Shown here: positions 1 to 7,193 of the stretch, piece by piece
Layout of the letters: every line of letters starts with the position of its first letter
Position numbering within the stretch: the stretch's first letter is position 1
Origin: a bacterium
Lineage (GTDB): Bacteria; Blakebacterota; Blakebacteria; Blakebacterales; Blakebacteraceae
Direction of reading: 5' to 3'
Assembly (NCBI GenBank): GCA_025774205.1
Contig: JALGWK010000111.1
Coordinates: forward strand, 1 to 10,089
Length of the DNA stretch: 10,089 nucleotides
Position numbers and translations under genes: made by a program
Notes under the pieces: generated by a model
The model's input: only the letters and a program-made list of their open reading frames with translations
Told to the model about the DNA's origin: nothing
Database searches by the model: none

Positions 1-1
1 T

Positions 2-334
2 CGGGAACGGATCGGGCGCGAGTTCGGTGACGCCTACCTGCCGGAGAAACCACGGTTCTACAAGAGCGGCAAACGCGCCCAGGAGGGTCACGAAGCGGTC
101 CGTCCCACCGACCTCGGGCGATCCCCCGCGGAGGTGAAGTCTCACCTCGACCGGGATCAACTCCGCCTCTACGAACTGATCTGGAAACGCTTCCTCGCCT
201 GCCAGATGAATCCGGCCGAGCTGGAGGGCACGACGGTCCTCACTGAGGGGGGCGCCTTCCGCTTCAGGAGCACCGGCTCGCGGTCCTCACTGAGGGGGGC
301 GCCTTCCGCTTCAGGAGCACCGGCTCGGTGGTAA
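2..334 (+). CDS. topA: DNA topoisomerase I, middle fragment (5' part cut by window edge, 3' end frameshifted)
   Basis: Type IA topoisomerase, which relaxes negative supercoils through a transient single-strand break. The frame is open from the window edge and contains the family hallmark QEGHEAVRPTDL (about residues 28-39 of the visible part), then LDRDQLRLYELIWKRFLACQ, typical of the core domain just after the active-site region. The catalytic tyrosine and the Toprim domain must lie upstream of the window. Family-like sequence continues to about position 280 (RFRSTGS). A perfect 47-bp tandem duplication then throws the frame off, and translation ends 17 residues later in unrelated sequence. 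The rest of the protein continues in another frame from about 281. As written the product would lack its C-terminal domains. Identity is very secure; whether the break is real is not. Confidence 0.93.
   Translation, partial: RERIGREFGDAYLPEKPRFYKSGKRAQEGHEAVRPTDLGRSPAEVKSHLDRDQLRLYELIWKRFLACQMNPAELEGTTVLTEGGAFRFRSTGSRSSLRGAPSASGAPARW
234..327 (+). repeat. Perfect 47-bp direct tandem duplication inside topA
   Basis: Copy 1 is 234-280 and copy 2 is 281-327. They match at all 47 positions, including a six-G run. The flanking bases differ (A at 233 against G at 280; C at 281 against G at 328), so the unit is exactly 47 bp. Because 47 is not a multiple of three, the duplication shifts the topA frame. 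Removing one copy restores RSTGS followed directly by VVTFPGYLAVY, which is normal TopA sequence. The copies show no divergence, so the event is either very recent or an assembly join in which two overlapping contig ends were not merged. Confidence 0.97.
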
Positions 335-1371
335 CGTTCCCCGGTTATCTGGCGGTTTACCGGGAGGGCAGTGACGAAGAGAACGGCGACGGAGATGAGG
401 CCACCCTGCCGGCCGGTCTGAAGGAGGGGGCCGGAGCGGACCTCAGCTCGCTGGAAGGTGAGCAGCACTTCACCAAACCGCCGCCGCGGTACACTGATGC
501 CTCTCTCATCAAGGAACTCGAGCAGAACGAGATCGGGCGGCCCTCCACCTACGCCCAGATCATCGCGGTCCTGATCGACCGGAAATACGCCGAGAGGGAA
601 AAAAGGCAGATGATCCCTACCGAACTGGGCCGGATCGTCTGCAGCCTGGTAGTTGAGCTCTTCCCCGACATCTTCCAGGTGGAGTTCACCGCCGGGATGG
701 AGGACGAACTCGACCGGATCGAATCGGGTCAGGATGAGTTCCTCAAGGTGATGACTGATTTCTGGGGCCCGTTCGACGCCGGTCTGGAGAGCGCTGACGG
801 CAACATCAGCGACGCCCTTGACGGCATCCGGATACGTCTCATGGAGCGTCTCGGTATCAATGAGGCGCCACGCTGTAAAGAGGAAGGCTGTAAAGCGGGT
901 CCCATGCATCTCAAGTTCGGGAGATACGGCTGGTTCTGGACCTGTTCCGGATGGCCCGAATGCAAAGGAACGAAGGAAGTCGATGAGCTGAAAGGTCCCG
1001 AGGAAGAACTGGAAGAGTACGACGAGAAGTGCCCCGAGTGCAGTGCCGACATGGTCGTCAAGAACGGCCGTTTCGGGAAGTTCCTGGCCTGCACCCGCTA
1101 TCCCGAATGCAAGGGGAGTATGCCTATTCCCCTCGGTGTGGACTGTCCGGAGTGCGGCCAACCCCTGGCGAAGCGGAAGACGAAGAAGGGACGAACCTTC
1201 TACGGCTGTACCGGGTATCCGGACTGTGACTTCGCCTCCTGGAGCAAGCCGGTGGCGACCAGATGCCCGACCTGTGATTACGGGATCCTCGTCGAGCGGG
1301 ACACGAAGAAGGAAGGGCACCATTACCACTGTCCGAAGTGCAGGAGCGTGATCGATCCCGACGCGCTCTGA
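328..1371 (+). CDS. topA: DNA topoisomerase I, C-terminal part with four zinc ribbons (frame-disrupted gene)
   Basis: Continuation of the topoisomerase in a second frame. The GTG at 328 is only an in-frame codon of the original gene, not a natural start; the frame is already open through repeat copy 2. Visible family motifs are HFTKPPPRYTDASLIKELEQ (residues 47-66 of this part) and IGRPSTYAQII, characteristic of the core. Four C-terminal topoisomerase zinc ribbons follow, with Cys sets 183/188/206/212, 235/238/255/261, 273/276/294/300 and 313/316/335/338. These ribbons bind single-stranded DNA and, in E. coli TopA, contact RNA polymerase. The first has a CX4C half instead of CX2C. The stop is TGA, and xerC begins 37 bp later on the same strand, so cotranscription is likely. 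Both halves look conserved, which argues against long-term pseudogenisation. Confidence 0.95.
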   Translation: MVTFPGYLAVYREGSDEENGDGDEATLPAGLKEGAGADLSSLEGEQHFTKPPPRYTDASLIKELEQNEIGRPSTYAQIIAVLIDRKYAEREKRQMIPTELGRIVCSLVVELFPDIFQVEFTAGMEDELDRIESGQDEFLKVMTDFWGPFDAGLESADGNISDALDGIRIRLMERLGINEAPRCKEEGCKAGPMHLKFGRYGWFWTCSGWPECKGTKEVDELKGPEEELEEYDEKCPECSADMVVKNGRFGKFLACTRYPECKGSMPIPLGVDCPECGQPLAKRKTKKGRTFYGCTGYPDCDFASWSKPVATRCPTCDYGILVERDTKKEGHHYHCPKCRSVIDPDAL

Positions 1372-1408
1372 CCGAAGCGGATATCGATCAAGCGGTGGTT
1401 ATCATTCC

Positions 1409-2359
1409 ATGGGCCAGTCGATCAGGGAGCAGATCGAGTCATTCGCGGAGTACCTGACGAGGGTGCGCTCTCTCTCGCCACACACCGTGACCGCCTACAC
1501 GAAGGACATCCGTCAGTTCTCCGCCTGGCTGCGCTCCACCGCAGGCAGGGAACCTCACCCGCGGGAGATCGATCATGTCCTCCTGCGGTCCTTTCTCGGG
1601 ATGCTCCGGCGTCGCGGGTACTCCTCTGGGACCGTGGCGAGAAAACTTGCCAGTCTCAGGGCTTTCTTCCGATACCTCCAGCACCGCGGTGAGATCGAAG
1701 AGGATCCCGCTGCGCTCCTCCGCTCACCGCGAGCAACGCAGCGCCTCCCGGTATTTTTCAGCAGGGAAGAGATGATCGCGGCCCTCATCGCTCCTGAGGG
1801 GAATTCCCTGCAGGCGGTCAGGGACAGGGCCATCCTGGAATTCCTTTACAGTACGGGAGTGCGACTCTCCGAACTCACCGGTCTCGATCTGAAGGATGTA
1901 GATCTCAGGGACCGTTCGGCCAGGGTCAGGGGCAAGGGGCGGAAGGAACGGATCACGCCCTTCGGTGAAGCTGCTTTCGCGACCCTGGAAGAATATCTGA
2001 AAACCAGGGTGGAGCTGATCCGTAAGAAAGAGGAGCCCGATGTGGAGGCCCTCTGGCTCAACCGGTCGGGGAGAAGGCTGAGCGGGCGGAGTGTCCAGGG
2101 CATGGTCCGACGCTACCTCAGGCAGGTGAGTGAACGGGAGAAGGTGAGCCCGCACGTGATCCGGCACACCTTCGCGACACATATGCTCGATGGCGGCGCT
2201 GACCTGCGGGCGGTCCAGGAACTGCTCGGGCATGAGAGCCTCTCGACGACACAGGTGTATACTCACCTGACGACTGACCGGCTGAAACAGGTTTACCGGC
2301 AGGCCCACCCTCGGGCCGAAGAGGAGTACCGACCGAAGGACGGGAATGATGAGCAATGA
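1409..2359 (+). CDS. xerC: Tyrosine recombinase XerC
   Basis: Site-specific tyrosine recombinase that, with a partner XerD, resolves chromosome dimers at dif. The 316-residue length is normal for XerC/D. An N-terminal SAM-like core-binding domain (about 5-95, with the typical LSPHTVTAYTKDI) precedes the catalytic domain (about 112-300). The full catalytic set is visible: R152 in STGVRLSELTGLD, K176 in GKGRKER, H249 and R252 in SPHVIRHTFATHML, H275 in LGHESLSTTQVYTHL, and the nucleophile Y284. The ATG at 1409 is used; its ribosome-binding site is weak. The gene lies between topA and hslV, as xerC (codV) does in Bacillus, which favours XerC over XerD or an integrase. Its 3' end overlaps the 5'-most hslV start by 14 bp, so translation is probably coupled. 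XerD would have to be elsewhere. Confidence 0.94.
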   Translation: MGQSIREQIESFAEYLTRVRSLSPHTVTAYTKDIRQFSAWLRSTAGREPHPREIDHVLLRSFLGMLRRRGYSSGTVARKLASLRAFFRYLQHRGEIEEDPAALLRSPRATQRLPVFFSREEMIAALIAPEGNSLQAVRDRAILEFLYSTGVRLSELTGLDLKDVDLRDRSARVRGKGRKERITPFGEAAFATLEEYLKTRVELIRKKEEPDVEALWLNRSGRRLSGRSVQGMVRRYLRQVSEREKVSPHVIRHTFATHMLDGGADLRAVQELLGHESLSTTQVYTHLTTDRLKQVYRQAHPRAEEEYRPKDGNDEQ

Positions 2360-2915
2360 GACGATGAAGGTCCGATCGACGACTATCCTCGGCATCGTTC
2401 GGGGGGGGCGGGCTGCCCTGGCGGGTGATGGCCAGGTGACATTCGACGAGACGATCATGAAACACGGCAGCATCAAAATCAGGAGCCTGTATGACGGAGC
2501 GGTCCTGGCCGGGTTTGCCGGCGCCGCGGCCGACGCGCTCACCCTCTTCGAACGGTTCGAGGAGAAACTGGAGACGCAGAAGGGCAACCTGCAGCGGGCG
2601 GTGGTGGAACTGGCCAAGGACTGGCGGACCGACCGCTACCTGCGAAGGCTCGAGGCCCTCCTGGTCTGCCTCGATACGGAGCGGTCGTTCATCATCTCCG
2701 GTAACGGCGATATCATCGAACCTGATGACGGGATCGTGGCCATCGGTTCAGGCAGCAGTTACGCCCTGGCCGCAGCCCGGGCGTTTATCCAGGCCAGCGG
2801 GGAGAGCGACCTGGAGAAGATCGTCGAGGACTCGATGGGGATCGCGGCGGGTATCTGTCCCTTCACCAATGACCACATCTCGGTGATGAGCCTCCCCGAA
2901 GAAGGAGAGGGATGA
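2346..2915 (+). CDS. hslV: ATP-dependent protease peptidase subunit HslV (ClpQ)
   Basis: Proteolytic subunit of the HslUV protease, a proteasome-like Ntn hydrolase that forms two stacked hexamers in the cytoplasm. The catalytic N-terminal threonine is T12 in RSTTILG and is exposed after propeptide removal. Other family marks are [54 protein letters not shown] and the C-terminal GICPFTN. The start is ambiguous. ATG at 2346 (or 2349) has an AAGGA five bases upstream and gives an 11-residue propeptide. ATG at 2364 (M7) gives MKVRS before TT, the five-residue propeptide usual in many phyla, but lacks a good ribosome-binding site. The stop overlaps the hslU start as ATGA (2912-2915), a classic coupled pair that allows balanced synthesis of both subunits. 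Confidence 0.95.
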   Translation: MMSNETMKVRSTTILGIVRGGRAALAGDGQVTFDETIMKHGSIKIRSLYDGAVLAGFAGAAADALTLFERFEEKLETQKGNLQRAVVELAKDWRTDRYLRRLEALLVCLDTERSFIISGNGDIIEPDDGIVAIGSGSSYALAAARAFIQASGESDLEKIVEDSMGIAAGICPFTNDHISVMSLPEEGEG

Positions 2916-4105
2916 GCGTGCCGAAGAGCGGAGCGAGTGAACTGACCCCGAAGCAGATCGTCGAACAGCTCGACCGGTTCGTGATCGGCCAGGATGACGC
3001 CAAGCGGGCAGTGGCGATCGCGTTGAGGAATCGATGGCGCAGGCTCCAGGTGCCCGAGGACCTGAGGGAGGAGATCGTCCCCAACAATATCATCCTGATC
3101 GGGCCGACGGGGGTGGGTAAGACAGAGATCTCACGCCGACTCGCGCTCCTCGCCAAAGCCCCCTTCATGAAGGTGGAGGCGAGCAAGTTCACCGAAGTGG
3201 GTTACGTCGGACGGGACGTGGAGTCGATCATCCGTGATCTGACCGACCTGGCGGTGAACATGGTGAAGTCGGAGTTCCTCGAGGACGTGCAGAAACCGGC
3301 TGCCAGACATGCTGACGAACGCCTGCTTGATCTGCTCCTGCCCGGGAAACCACCGCTTGCCACGCCGCATCCCTTCACCATCGAAGGGGCCGGTGTGCCC
3401 GGGGAAGGGGAGGCGGAGGGACAGCAGCAACAGCATCAGGAGGCGGAGGATTCGTGGGAGAGGACACGGGAAAAGCTGCGCAGTCAGCTGGCGGTGGGAA
3501 CGCTCGATGACCGGGAGGTGGAGATCGACTTGCCCGCCGATCAGCATCCGATGGTGTCGGTGCTCGGTCCGGTCGGACTCGAGGAGATGGGCGTCAACCT
3601 CTCAGATCTCTTCTCCAATATCATGCCCCAGAAGAGCAAGCGGCGACGGGTGAAGGTCAGCGAGGCCCGTATCCTGCTCCAGCAGGAGGAGGCCGCTAAG
3701 CTGATCGACATGGACAAGGTCATCACTGAAGCGCTCTTCCGGGTCCAGCAGAACGGGATCGTCTTCCTCGATGAACTCGACAAGGTTGCCGCGGCCGATC
3801 GTGGCTCCGAATTCGGCGGACCCGATGTCAGCCGGGAAGGGGTGCAGCGTGATCTCCTTCCGATTGTGGAGGGCAGCGTCGTTACCACCAAGTACGGGAT
3901 GGTGAAGACCGATCATGTGCTCTTCATCGCGGCAGGCGCTTTCCACGTGGCCAAGCCGAGCGATCTGATCCCCGAACTGCAGGGGCGCTTTCCGATCAGG
4001 GTGGAACTGCACAGCCTGACGACAGCGGATTTCATCCGCATCCTGACCGACCCTGCTGACCACGGAGGGCGTGACGCTATCGTTCGACAAGGAAGCGATC
4101 GATGA
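2912..4105 (+). CDS. hslU: HslU (ClpY) unfoldase ATPase, N-terminal and I-domain part; frameshifted near residue 381
   Basis: AAA+ unfoldase that feeds substrates to HslV. Visible elements are [16 protein letters not shown] (12-27), Walker A GPTGVGKT (64-71), the pore-loop motif GYVG (97-100), an I-domain (about 110-240) with an acidic/glutamine-rich stretch at 163-181, Walker [10 protein letters not shown] (283-291), and the conserved [20 protein letters not shown] (347-366) with its arginine-finger region. Family-like sequence stops at ILTDP (residue 381, base 4054). The 16 residues after it are out of frame and end at a TGA. The true C-terminal domain follows in another frame from 4056. 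About 11 normally conserved residues are absent at the junction. This is the usual gene order after hslV. As written, the product lacks the C-terminal tail that activates HslV. Confidence 0.94.
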   Translation: MSVPKSGASELTPKQIVEQLDRFVIGQDDAKRAVAIALRNRWRRLQVPEDLREEIVPNNIILIGPTGVGKTEISRRLALLAKAPFMKVEASKFTEVGYVGRDVESIIRDLTDLAVNMVKSEFLEDVQKPAARHADERLLDLLLPGKPPLATPHPFTIEGAGVPGEGEAEGQQQQHQEAEDSWERTREKLRSQLAVGTLDDREVEIDLPADQHPMVSVLGPVGLEEMGVNLSDLFSNIMPQKSKRRRVKVSEARILLQQEEAAKLIDMDKVITEALFRVQQNGIVFLDELDKVAAADRGSEFGGPDVSREGVQRDLLPIVEGSVVTTKYGMVKTDHVLFIAAGAFHVAKPSDLIPELQGRFPIRVELHSLTTADFIRILTDPADHGGRDAIVRQGSDR

Positions 4106-4313
4106 GATCGCGGGAGCGGCCAGTATGGCCAACGAGCAGGCCGAGGACATCGGCGCTCGCCGGCTGCACACCATTCTGACCCTGCTGCTGGAACAGATCC
4201 TCTTCGAGGTGCCCGAGAGCCGGCAGAAGGTGTACCGGATCGAGGCCGCCAATGTGCGCGAGCGGCTCGATGATATCATCGCCGACGAGGACCTGAGCAG
4301 GTACATTCTATAA
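4056..4313 (+). CDS. hslU: HslU C-terminal domain, detached by a frameshift
   Basis: This frame begins with [10 protein letters not shown] and continues with [27 protein letters not shown] and a final [10 protein letters not shown], the canonical HslU C-terminal (sensor-2) domain and tail. In the intact protein the terminal residues insert into HslV and switch on its peptidase. GTG at 4071 could formally serve as a start, but the family match already begins at 4056, so this is the broken end of the preceding gene and not a separate gene. In E. coli HslU, 13 residues separate ILTEP from TEGV. Here only 7 nt lie between the end of the ILTDP codons (4054) and the codon of T(EGV) (4062), where 39 are expected, so about 32 nt are missing. 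argF starts 66 bp downstream. Confidence 0.93.
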   Translation: MTTEGVTLSFDKEAIDEIAGAASMANEQAEDIGARRLHTILTLLLEQILFEVPESRQKVYRIEAANVRERLDDIIADEDLSRYIL

Positions 4314-4379
4314 ACGCCGGACTGATCCCGGTTCGGAACACGACCGGATGAAGCGAACAATTCGAGAGGGATGAAACTG

Positions 4380-5300
4380 ATGCCGGACTACAAGGACTTC
4401 CTCGACCTTCGCGACAGGACCCGTGAAGAGCTCCTGGCGACGCTCAACTTTGCCGAGCAGATGAAGATCGATCTGAAAGCGGGAAAGGGGAACCCGGCGC
4501 TGACCGGCAAGTCCCTGGCGATGGTGTTCCAGAAGCCCTCGGCCAGGACGAGGGTCTCATTCGAGATCGGCATGTGGCAGCTGGGCGGATACGCGCTCTA
4601 TCTGGCGCCGGCTGACATCGGGCTCGGCAAGCGGGAGTCGGTAGCCGACATCGCCCGTGTCCTGGCCCGTTACAATGACGGCATCATGGCCCGGGTCTTC
4701 GCCCACGAACACGTCCTGGAACTGGGCCGCTGGTCGGAAGTGCCGGTGATCAACGGTCTCACCGACTACAACCATCCCTGCCAGGTTCTGGCCGACCTGC
4801 TCACGATCCTCGAGCACAAGGGCCGGGTGGAAGATCTCAAGGTTGCCTTCGTGGGAGACGGTAACAACCTGAGCCACTCGTGGCTGAACGCGGCCGGTCG
4901 TCTCGACTTCAGGCTGTCGCTGGCGATCCCCGAGGGATACGATCCCGATGCTGAAACGTATTCCGAGGCGGCCGCCGCCAACGCGGGCGTCATCCTGACG
5001 CGCGACCCGCGGGAGGCGGTTGAAGGCGCCGATGTCATCTACACCGATACCTGGACCAGCATGGGGCAGGAGGAGGAAGTCGCGAAGCGGCAGGCGGCAT
5101 TCGCCGGCTTCACGGTCGATTCCGACCTCGTCGGACTGGCCGCCGGGGACGTCATCGTGATGCACTGTCTTCCGGCGCACCGGGGCGAGGAGATCACCGA
5201 TGAGGTCATGGATGGTCCGCATTCGGTGGTTTTCGATGAGGCTGAGAACCGCATGCATGCCCAGAAGGCCGTCCTGGTCGAACTGATGGGGCAGGGGTAG
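4380..5300 (+). CDS. argF: Ornithine carbamoyltransferase
   Basis: Transfers the carbamoyl group from carbamoyl phosphate to ornithine, giving citrulline in arginine biosynthesis. It acts in the cytoplasm as a trimer. Counting from ATG 4380 (306 aa, a normal length), the carbamoyl-phosphate loop SARTR is at 54-58 with FQKP just before it, HPCQ at 132-135, the ornithine-binding DTWTSMGQE from 223, and HCLPAHRGEEI at 262-272. These mark OTCase rather than aspartate transcarbamylase. An upstream ATG at 4371 is possible, but the GAGAGGG at 4364-4370 would abut it; spacing of nine bases favours 4380. The catabolic enzyme (arcB) cannot be excluded, but no arcA or arcC is near. argF follows hslU after a short gap, probably in the same transcript, and converges with the gene on its right. 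No ARG-box operator was recognised. Confidence 0.94.
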   Translation: MPDYKDFLDLRDRTREELLATLNFAEQMKIDLKAGKGNPALTGKSLAMVFQKPSARTRVSFEIGMWQLGGYALYLAPADIGLGKRESVADIARVLARYNDGIMARVFAHEHVLELGRWSEVPVINGLTDYNHPCQVLADLLTILEHKGRVEDLKVAFVGDGNNLSHSWLNAAGRLDFRLSLAIPEGYDPDAETYSEAAAANAGVILTRDPREAVEGADVIYTDTWTSMGQEEEVAKRQAAFAGFTVDSDLVGLAAGDVIVMHCLPAHRGEEITDEVMDGPHSVVFDEAENRMHAQKAVLVELMGQG

Positions 5301-5327
5301 GTTCAGGGCGGTCGCGCGGAGACCTGC

Positions 5328-6122
5328 TCAGAAGAGGTCGATCACCAGTCCAACAACGATATCAACCCCCGACCAGTCGAGGGAGATCGGTTTCCCCTTG
5401 ATGGGATCGGTAAAGACATCCCCGTCGCTGTCCTTCGGATCCCCCACCTGACCGAAGCGGAGCCGGATGGTACCCTGCAGCTGCAGGGGTCCACCCAGCG
5501 CCATCTCGCCGCCCCATGTAAGGGCCGCGCCTACTCCGGTGACAGTGCCCTTCCGATCGAGAGCGGCCTCCCCCCCCAGCTGTCCGGCTACCTGGAGACG
5601 CGAAGCGGGAAAGACCACTGCCGCCAGGCCGATCCCGTAGGCGAACCGCTCGGAGAACCGGAAGGTATAACGGAGTCCGGCATGGATCGGCCAGTCGTCG
5701 GTGCTGTACTCGAGGTAACTCGCCAGCGGTCCGCTCCCGCCATCGTACTCGAAGTCGAGATGTGATGACGCCCGCAGCCGTTCAACGCCGATGAACGCCT
5801 CCCACGGCCCGTTCAGACGATAGCGCAGTTCGAGGCCGAAGGTGGCCGCGTCAGTGAGCTGGTCGAGGCCCCGTTCCAGTCCGGCCCCGCCATTATCAAC
5901 CGCGGTCGTCAGTACCAGATTTTCGATCCGGATCACATCATTGACCCTGGTCTGGGAGAAGGAGGCCCAGCCCCCGAAGAGGGAGATGCTCAGCCGTTTC
6001 GGGGAGGCCGCCGGGGTGAGGGGAGCGCTCGATATCCCGGTCTGCCCGCGGACCCCGGTGGCCAGGGCCAGCGGCATCAGCAGGCAGGTCAGGAGAAGAC
6101 GTGGACGCCGGGCAGAACTCAT
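5328..6122 (-). CDS. Putative outer-membrane beta-barrel protein
   Basis: 264 residues with a Sec signal peptide (arginines at 5, 6 and 8, hydrophobic stretch 9-22, likely cleavage near VRG/Q at 26-27). The rest alternates short amphipathic strands with glycine and aromatic girdles (LSISLFGGWASF, TFGLELRYRL, WEAFIGVERL, IHAGLRYTFRF, LQGTIRLRFG, VDIVVGLVIDLF). It ends in phenylalanine preceded by alternating hydrophobics, the signature recognised by the Bam machinery. A DSDGDVFTDP segment (231-240) resembles a small calcium-binding loop. No specific family is recognised, so transport, structural or porin-like roles cannot be separated. GGAG lies seven bases upstream of the ATG. The gene follows the TPR gene on the same strand after about 100 bp and converges with argF, separated by only 27 bp with no clear terminator seen. 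Confidence 0.75.
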   Translation of the reverse strand: MSSARRPRLLLTCLLMPLALATGVRGQTGISSAPLTPAASPKRLSISLFGGWASFSQTRVNDVIRIENLVLTTAVDNGGAGLERGLDQLTDAATFGLELRYRLNGPWEAFIGVERLRASSHLDFEYDGGSGPLASYLEYSTDDWPIHAGLRYTFRFSERFAYGIGLAAVVFPASRLQVAGQLGGEAALDRKGTVTGVGAALTWGGEMALGGPLQLQGTIRLRFGQVGDPKDSDGDVFTDPIKGKPISLDWSGVDIVVGLVIDLF

Positions 6123-6215
6123 CGAACACTCCAGTCAGATCGCTGTATCATCGTGTACGTGCGGGGCGCGCGCGATCGCCGGGTTGCACGTCACCAGTTC
6201 CAGAGCCGTTACCTA

Positions 6216-6282
6216 TCTACGGATCTTTCTGAGAAGATGTTCAGCCTCTTCTACGTATCTTGCTGAGGAGTTGTTCGGCTTC
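6216..6282 (-). repeat. Two 33-bp units coding an 11-residue repeat, out of frame by one base
   Basis: On the minus strand, unit 1 (6282-6250) encodes EAEQLLSKIRR in the TPR gene frame. Unit 2 (6248-6216) encodes EAEHLLRKIRR and is followed at once by a TAG stop. They are separated by one base at 6249. The units differ at six of 33 positions, and all six are third codon positions (two of them change the residue, Q/H and S/R). That pattern suggests both copies evolved as coding sequence in one frame, with the single-base insertion coming later. As it stands, the gene stops three residues after unit 1. Confidence 0.8.
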
Positions 6283-7050
6283 AGCTTTCCATTCCGGATC
6301 GTCGGGATCTGACTCCGGGAGACTGAGCACCGTCTCGAACTCTTCAGCGGCCATTTCCTTCTCACGCATCTCGAGATAGGTCTTGCCCAGTTCGAGATGA
6401 TGGGCACAGTCCCGCGGTTCGAGAGTGATGGCGCGCTGAAAGAGTGCTACGGATTCCTCGTTGGATGCGGGCGGGAGTCCGCCGAAGACGATCTTCGCAG
6501 CCGCCTTGAGGATGAAGCCGAGGTTGGCGACTTCACGGTGCCACCGGGCCAGGCCGTGGAGAGCGCTGGCATGCTGTGAGTCGAGGGAGATCGCCTTCTC
6601 GAAGACCTCCTTGATCTCCTTCGACATGTTCACCTTCTCTTTGCCGCCACGGAAGAGGGCCAGCCTTCCGAGCGCCTTGCCGAGCTGGTACCACCCCTCG
6701 GCGTCCTCCACTTCGATCTCTACTGCCTGGCGGGCGAACCCGGCCGCCTCCATGTAGCGGGCCTCCGATTCATCCTTGGTGGAATTCTCCGATTCTATAC
6801 GGGCCCATTCGGCGAGGTTGTCGGCCAGTTTCCATAGCAGAATGTAATTTCCCGGCGCGGCAGCCAGGGCAGGGCGGATCAAGTCCGCTGCCTCGAGGTA
6901 CTCACCGGTATCGTAGAGGGCATCGGCCCGAGCGACCACCGAGGCAACATCCTGTTGTGCCGAAGCGGGGGAAAACAGCACGGAAAAAATGAGGGCTGCG
7001 ATCGGCGCGATCGGAAGGATCACATTTTTTGACAAACGTATGCGGATCAA
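6241..7050 (-). CDS. Exported TPR protein resembling eukaryotic RMDN/FAM82
   Basis: A start at TTG 7050 is chosen because AGGAG lies nine bases upstream and because it yields an excellent signal peptide (residues 1-31, ending ASA before QQD). ATG-initiated longer versions would put non-coding promoter sequence in the protein. The mature 238 residues are alpha-helical with TPR-like units at about 35-68, 95-128, 145-178, 196-229 and 230 onward. Residues 138-261 have the motif order seen in RMDN proteins (regulator of microtubule dynamics): KEKVNMSKEIKEVFEKAISL, then SALHGLARWHREVA, LPPASNEESVALFQRA, LGKTYLEM and EAEQLL. The cellular role in bacteria is unknown; a periplasmic scaffold is an inference. 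The C terminus is probably frame-shifted: sequence just past the stop encodes a second copy of the final 11 residues, and the intact end would be at 6213. Confidence 0.8.
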   Translation of the reverse strand: MIRIRLSKNVILPIAPIAALIFSVLFSPASAQQDVASVVARADALYDTGEYLEAADLIRPALAAAPGNYILLWKLADNLAEWARIESENSTKDESEARYMEAAGFARQAVEIEVEDAEGWYQLGKALGRLALFRGGKEKVNMSKEIKEVFEKAISLDSQHASALHGLARWHREVANLGFILKAAAKIVFGGLPPASNEESVALFQRAITLEPRDCAHHLELGKTYLEMREKEMAAEEFETVLSLPESDPDDPEWKAEAEQLLSKIRRRG

Positions 7051-7096
7051 GGACGTCTTCTCCTGATGAAAAGGTAAGGTGTCACAAGTCCTGAGG

Positions 7097-7125
7097 ATGG
7101 TAGGGGTGACGGCCTGATCTGGCAA
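7097..7125 (-). promoter_or_regulatory. Predicted sigma70-type promoter for the TPR/outer-membrane gene pair
   Basis: On the minus strand, TTGCCA (7125-7120) is followed after 17 bp by TACCAT (7102-7097): five of six and four of six consensus matches with ideal spacing. Transcription would begin near 7090, about 40 nt before the TTG start. It would probably also serve the outer-membrane gene downstream, for which no separate promoter was recognised. Confidence 0.45.
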
Positions 7126-7193
7126 GGCTCTGTTGAGTCGTTCAGGGCAGGGGATACGGGCCGGCAGGAGATGTGGCGGTAGAGGGTGAGAAT

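Noticed and set aside
169-1329. Long minus-strand open frame (386 codons) opposite topA
   Set aside because: It has no recognisable domain, is antisense to a strongly conserved gene, and is expected in GC-rich DNA where third-position G/C removes antisense stops.
1409-2359. xerC as a phage or integron integrase marking a mobile element
   Set aside because: Length, motifs and position between topA and hslV match the chromosomal housekeeping gene; no att repeats, tRNA or cargo genes are visible.
1724-2617. Long minus-strand open frame opposite xerC and hslV
   Set aside because: It spans two conserved plus-strand genes with complete catalytic motifs, and its translation is low-complexity and arginine/serine/proline-rich.
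4043-4073. Programmed ribosomal frameshift in hslU
   Set aside because: No slippery heptamer or downstream structure is seen, and about 11 conserved residues are absent, so a frame change alone would not restore the protein.
5301-5327. Bidirectional terminator between the convergent argF and barrel genes
   Set aside because: The 27-bp gap has only a 4-bp possible stem and no T-run; no terminator can be supported.
6157-6191. Inverted repeat ACGTGC/GCACGT around a GC-rich core between the barrel and TPR genes
   Set aside because: The stem is only 6 bp with a long loop and no T-tract; it is weak as a terminator or operator.
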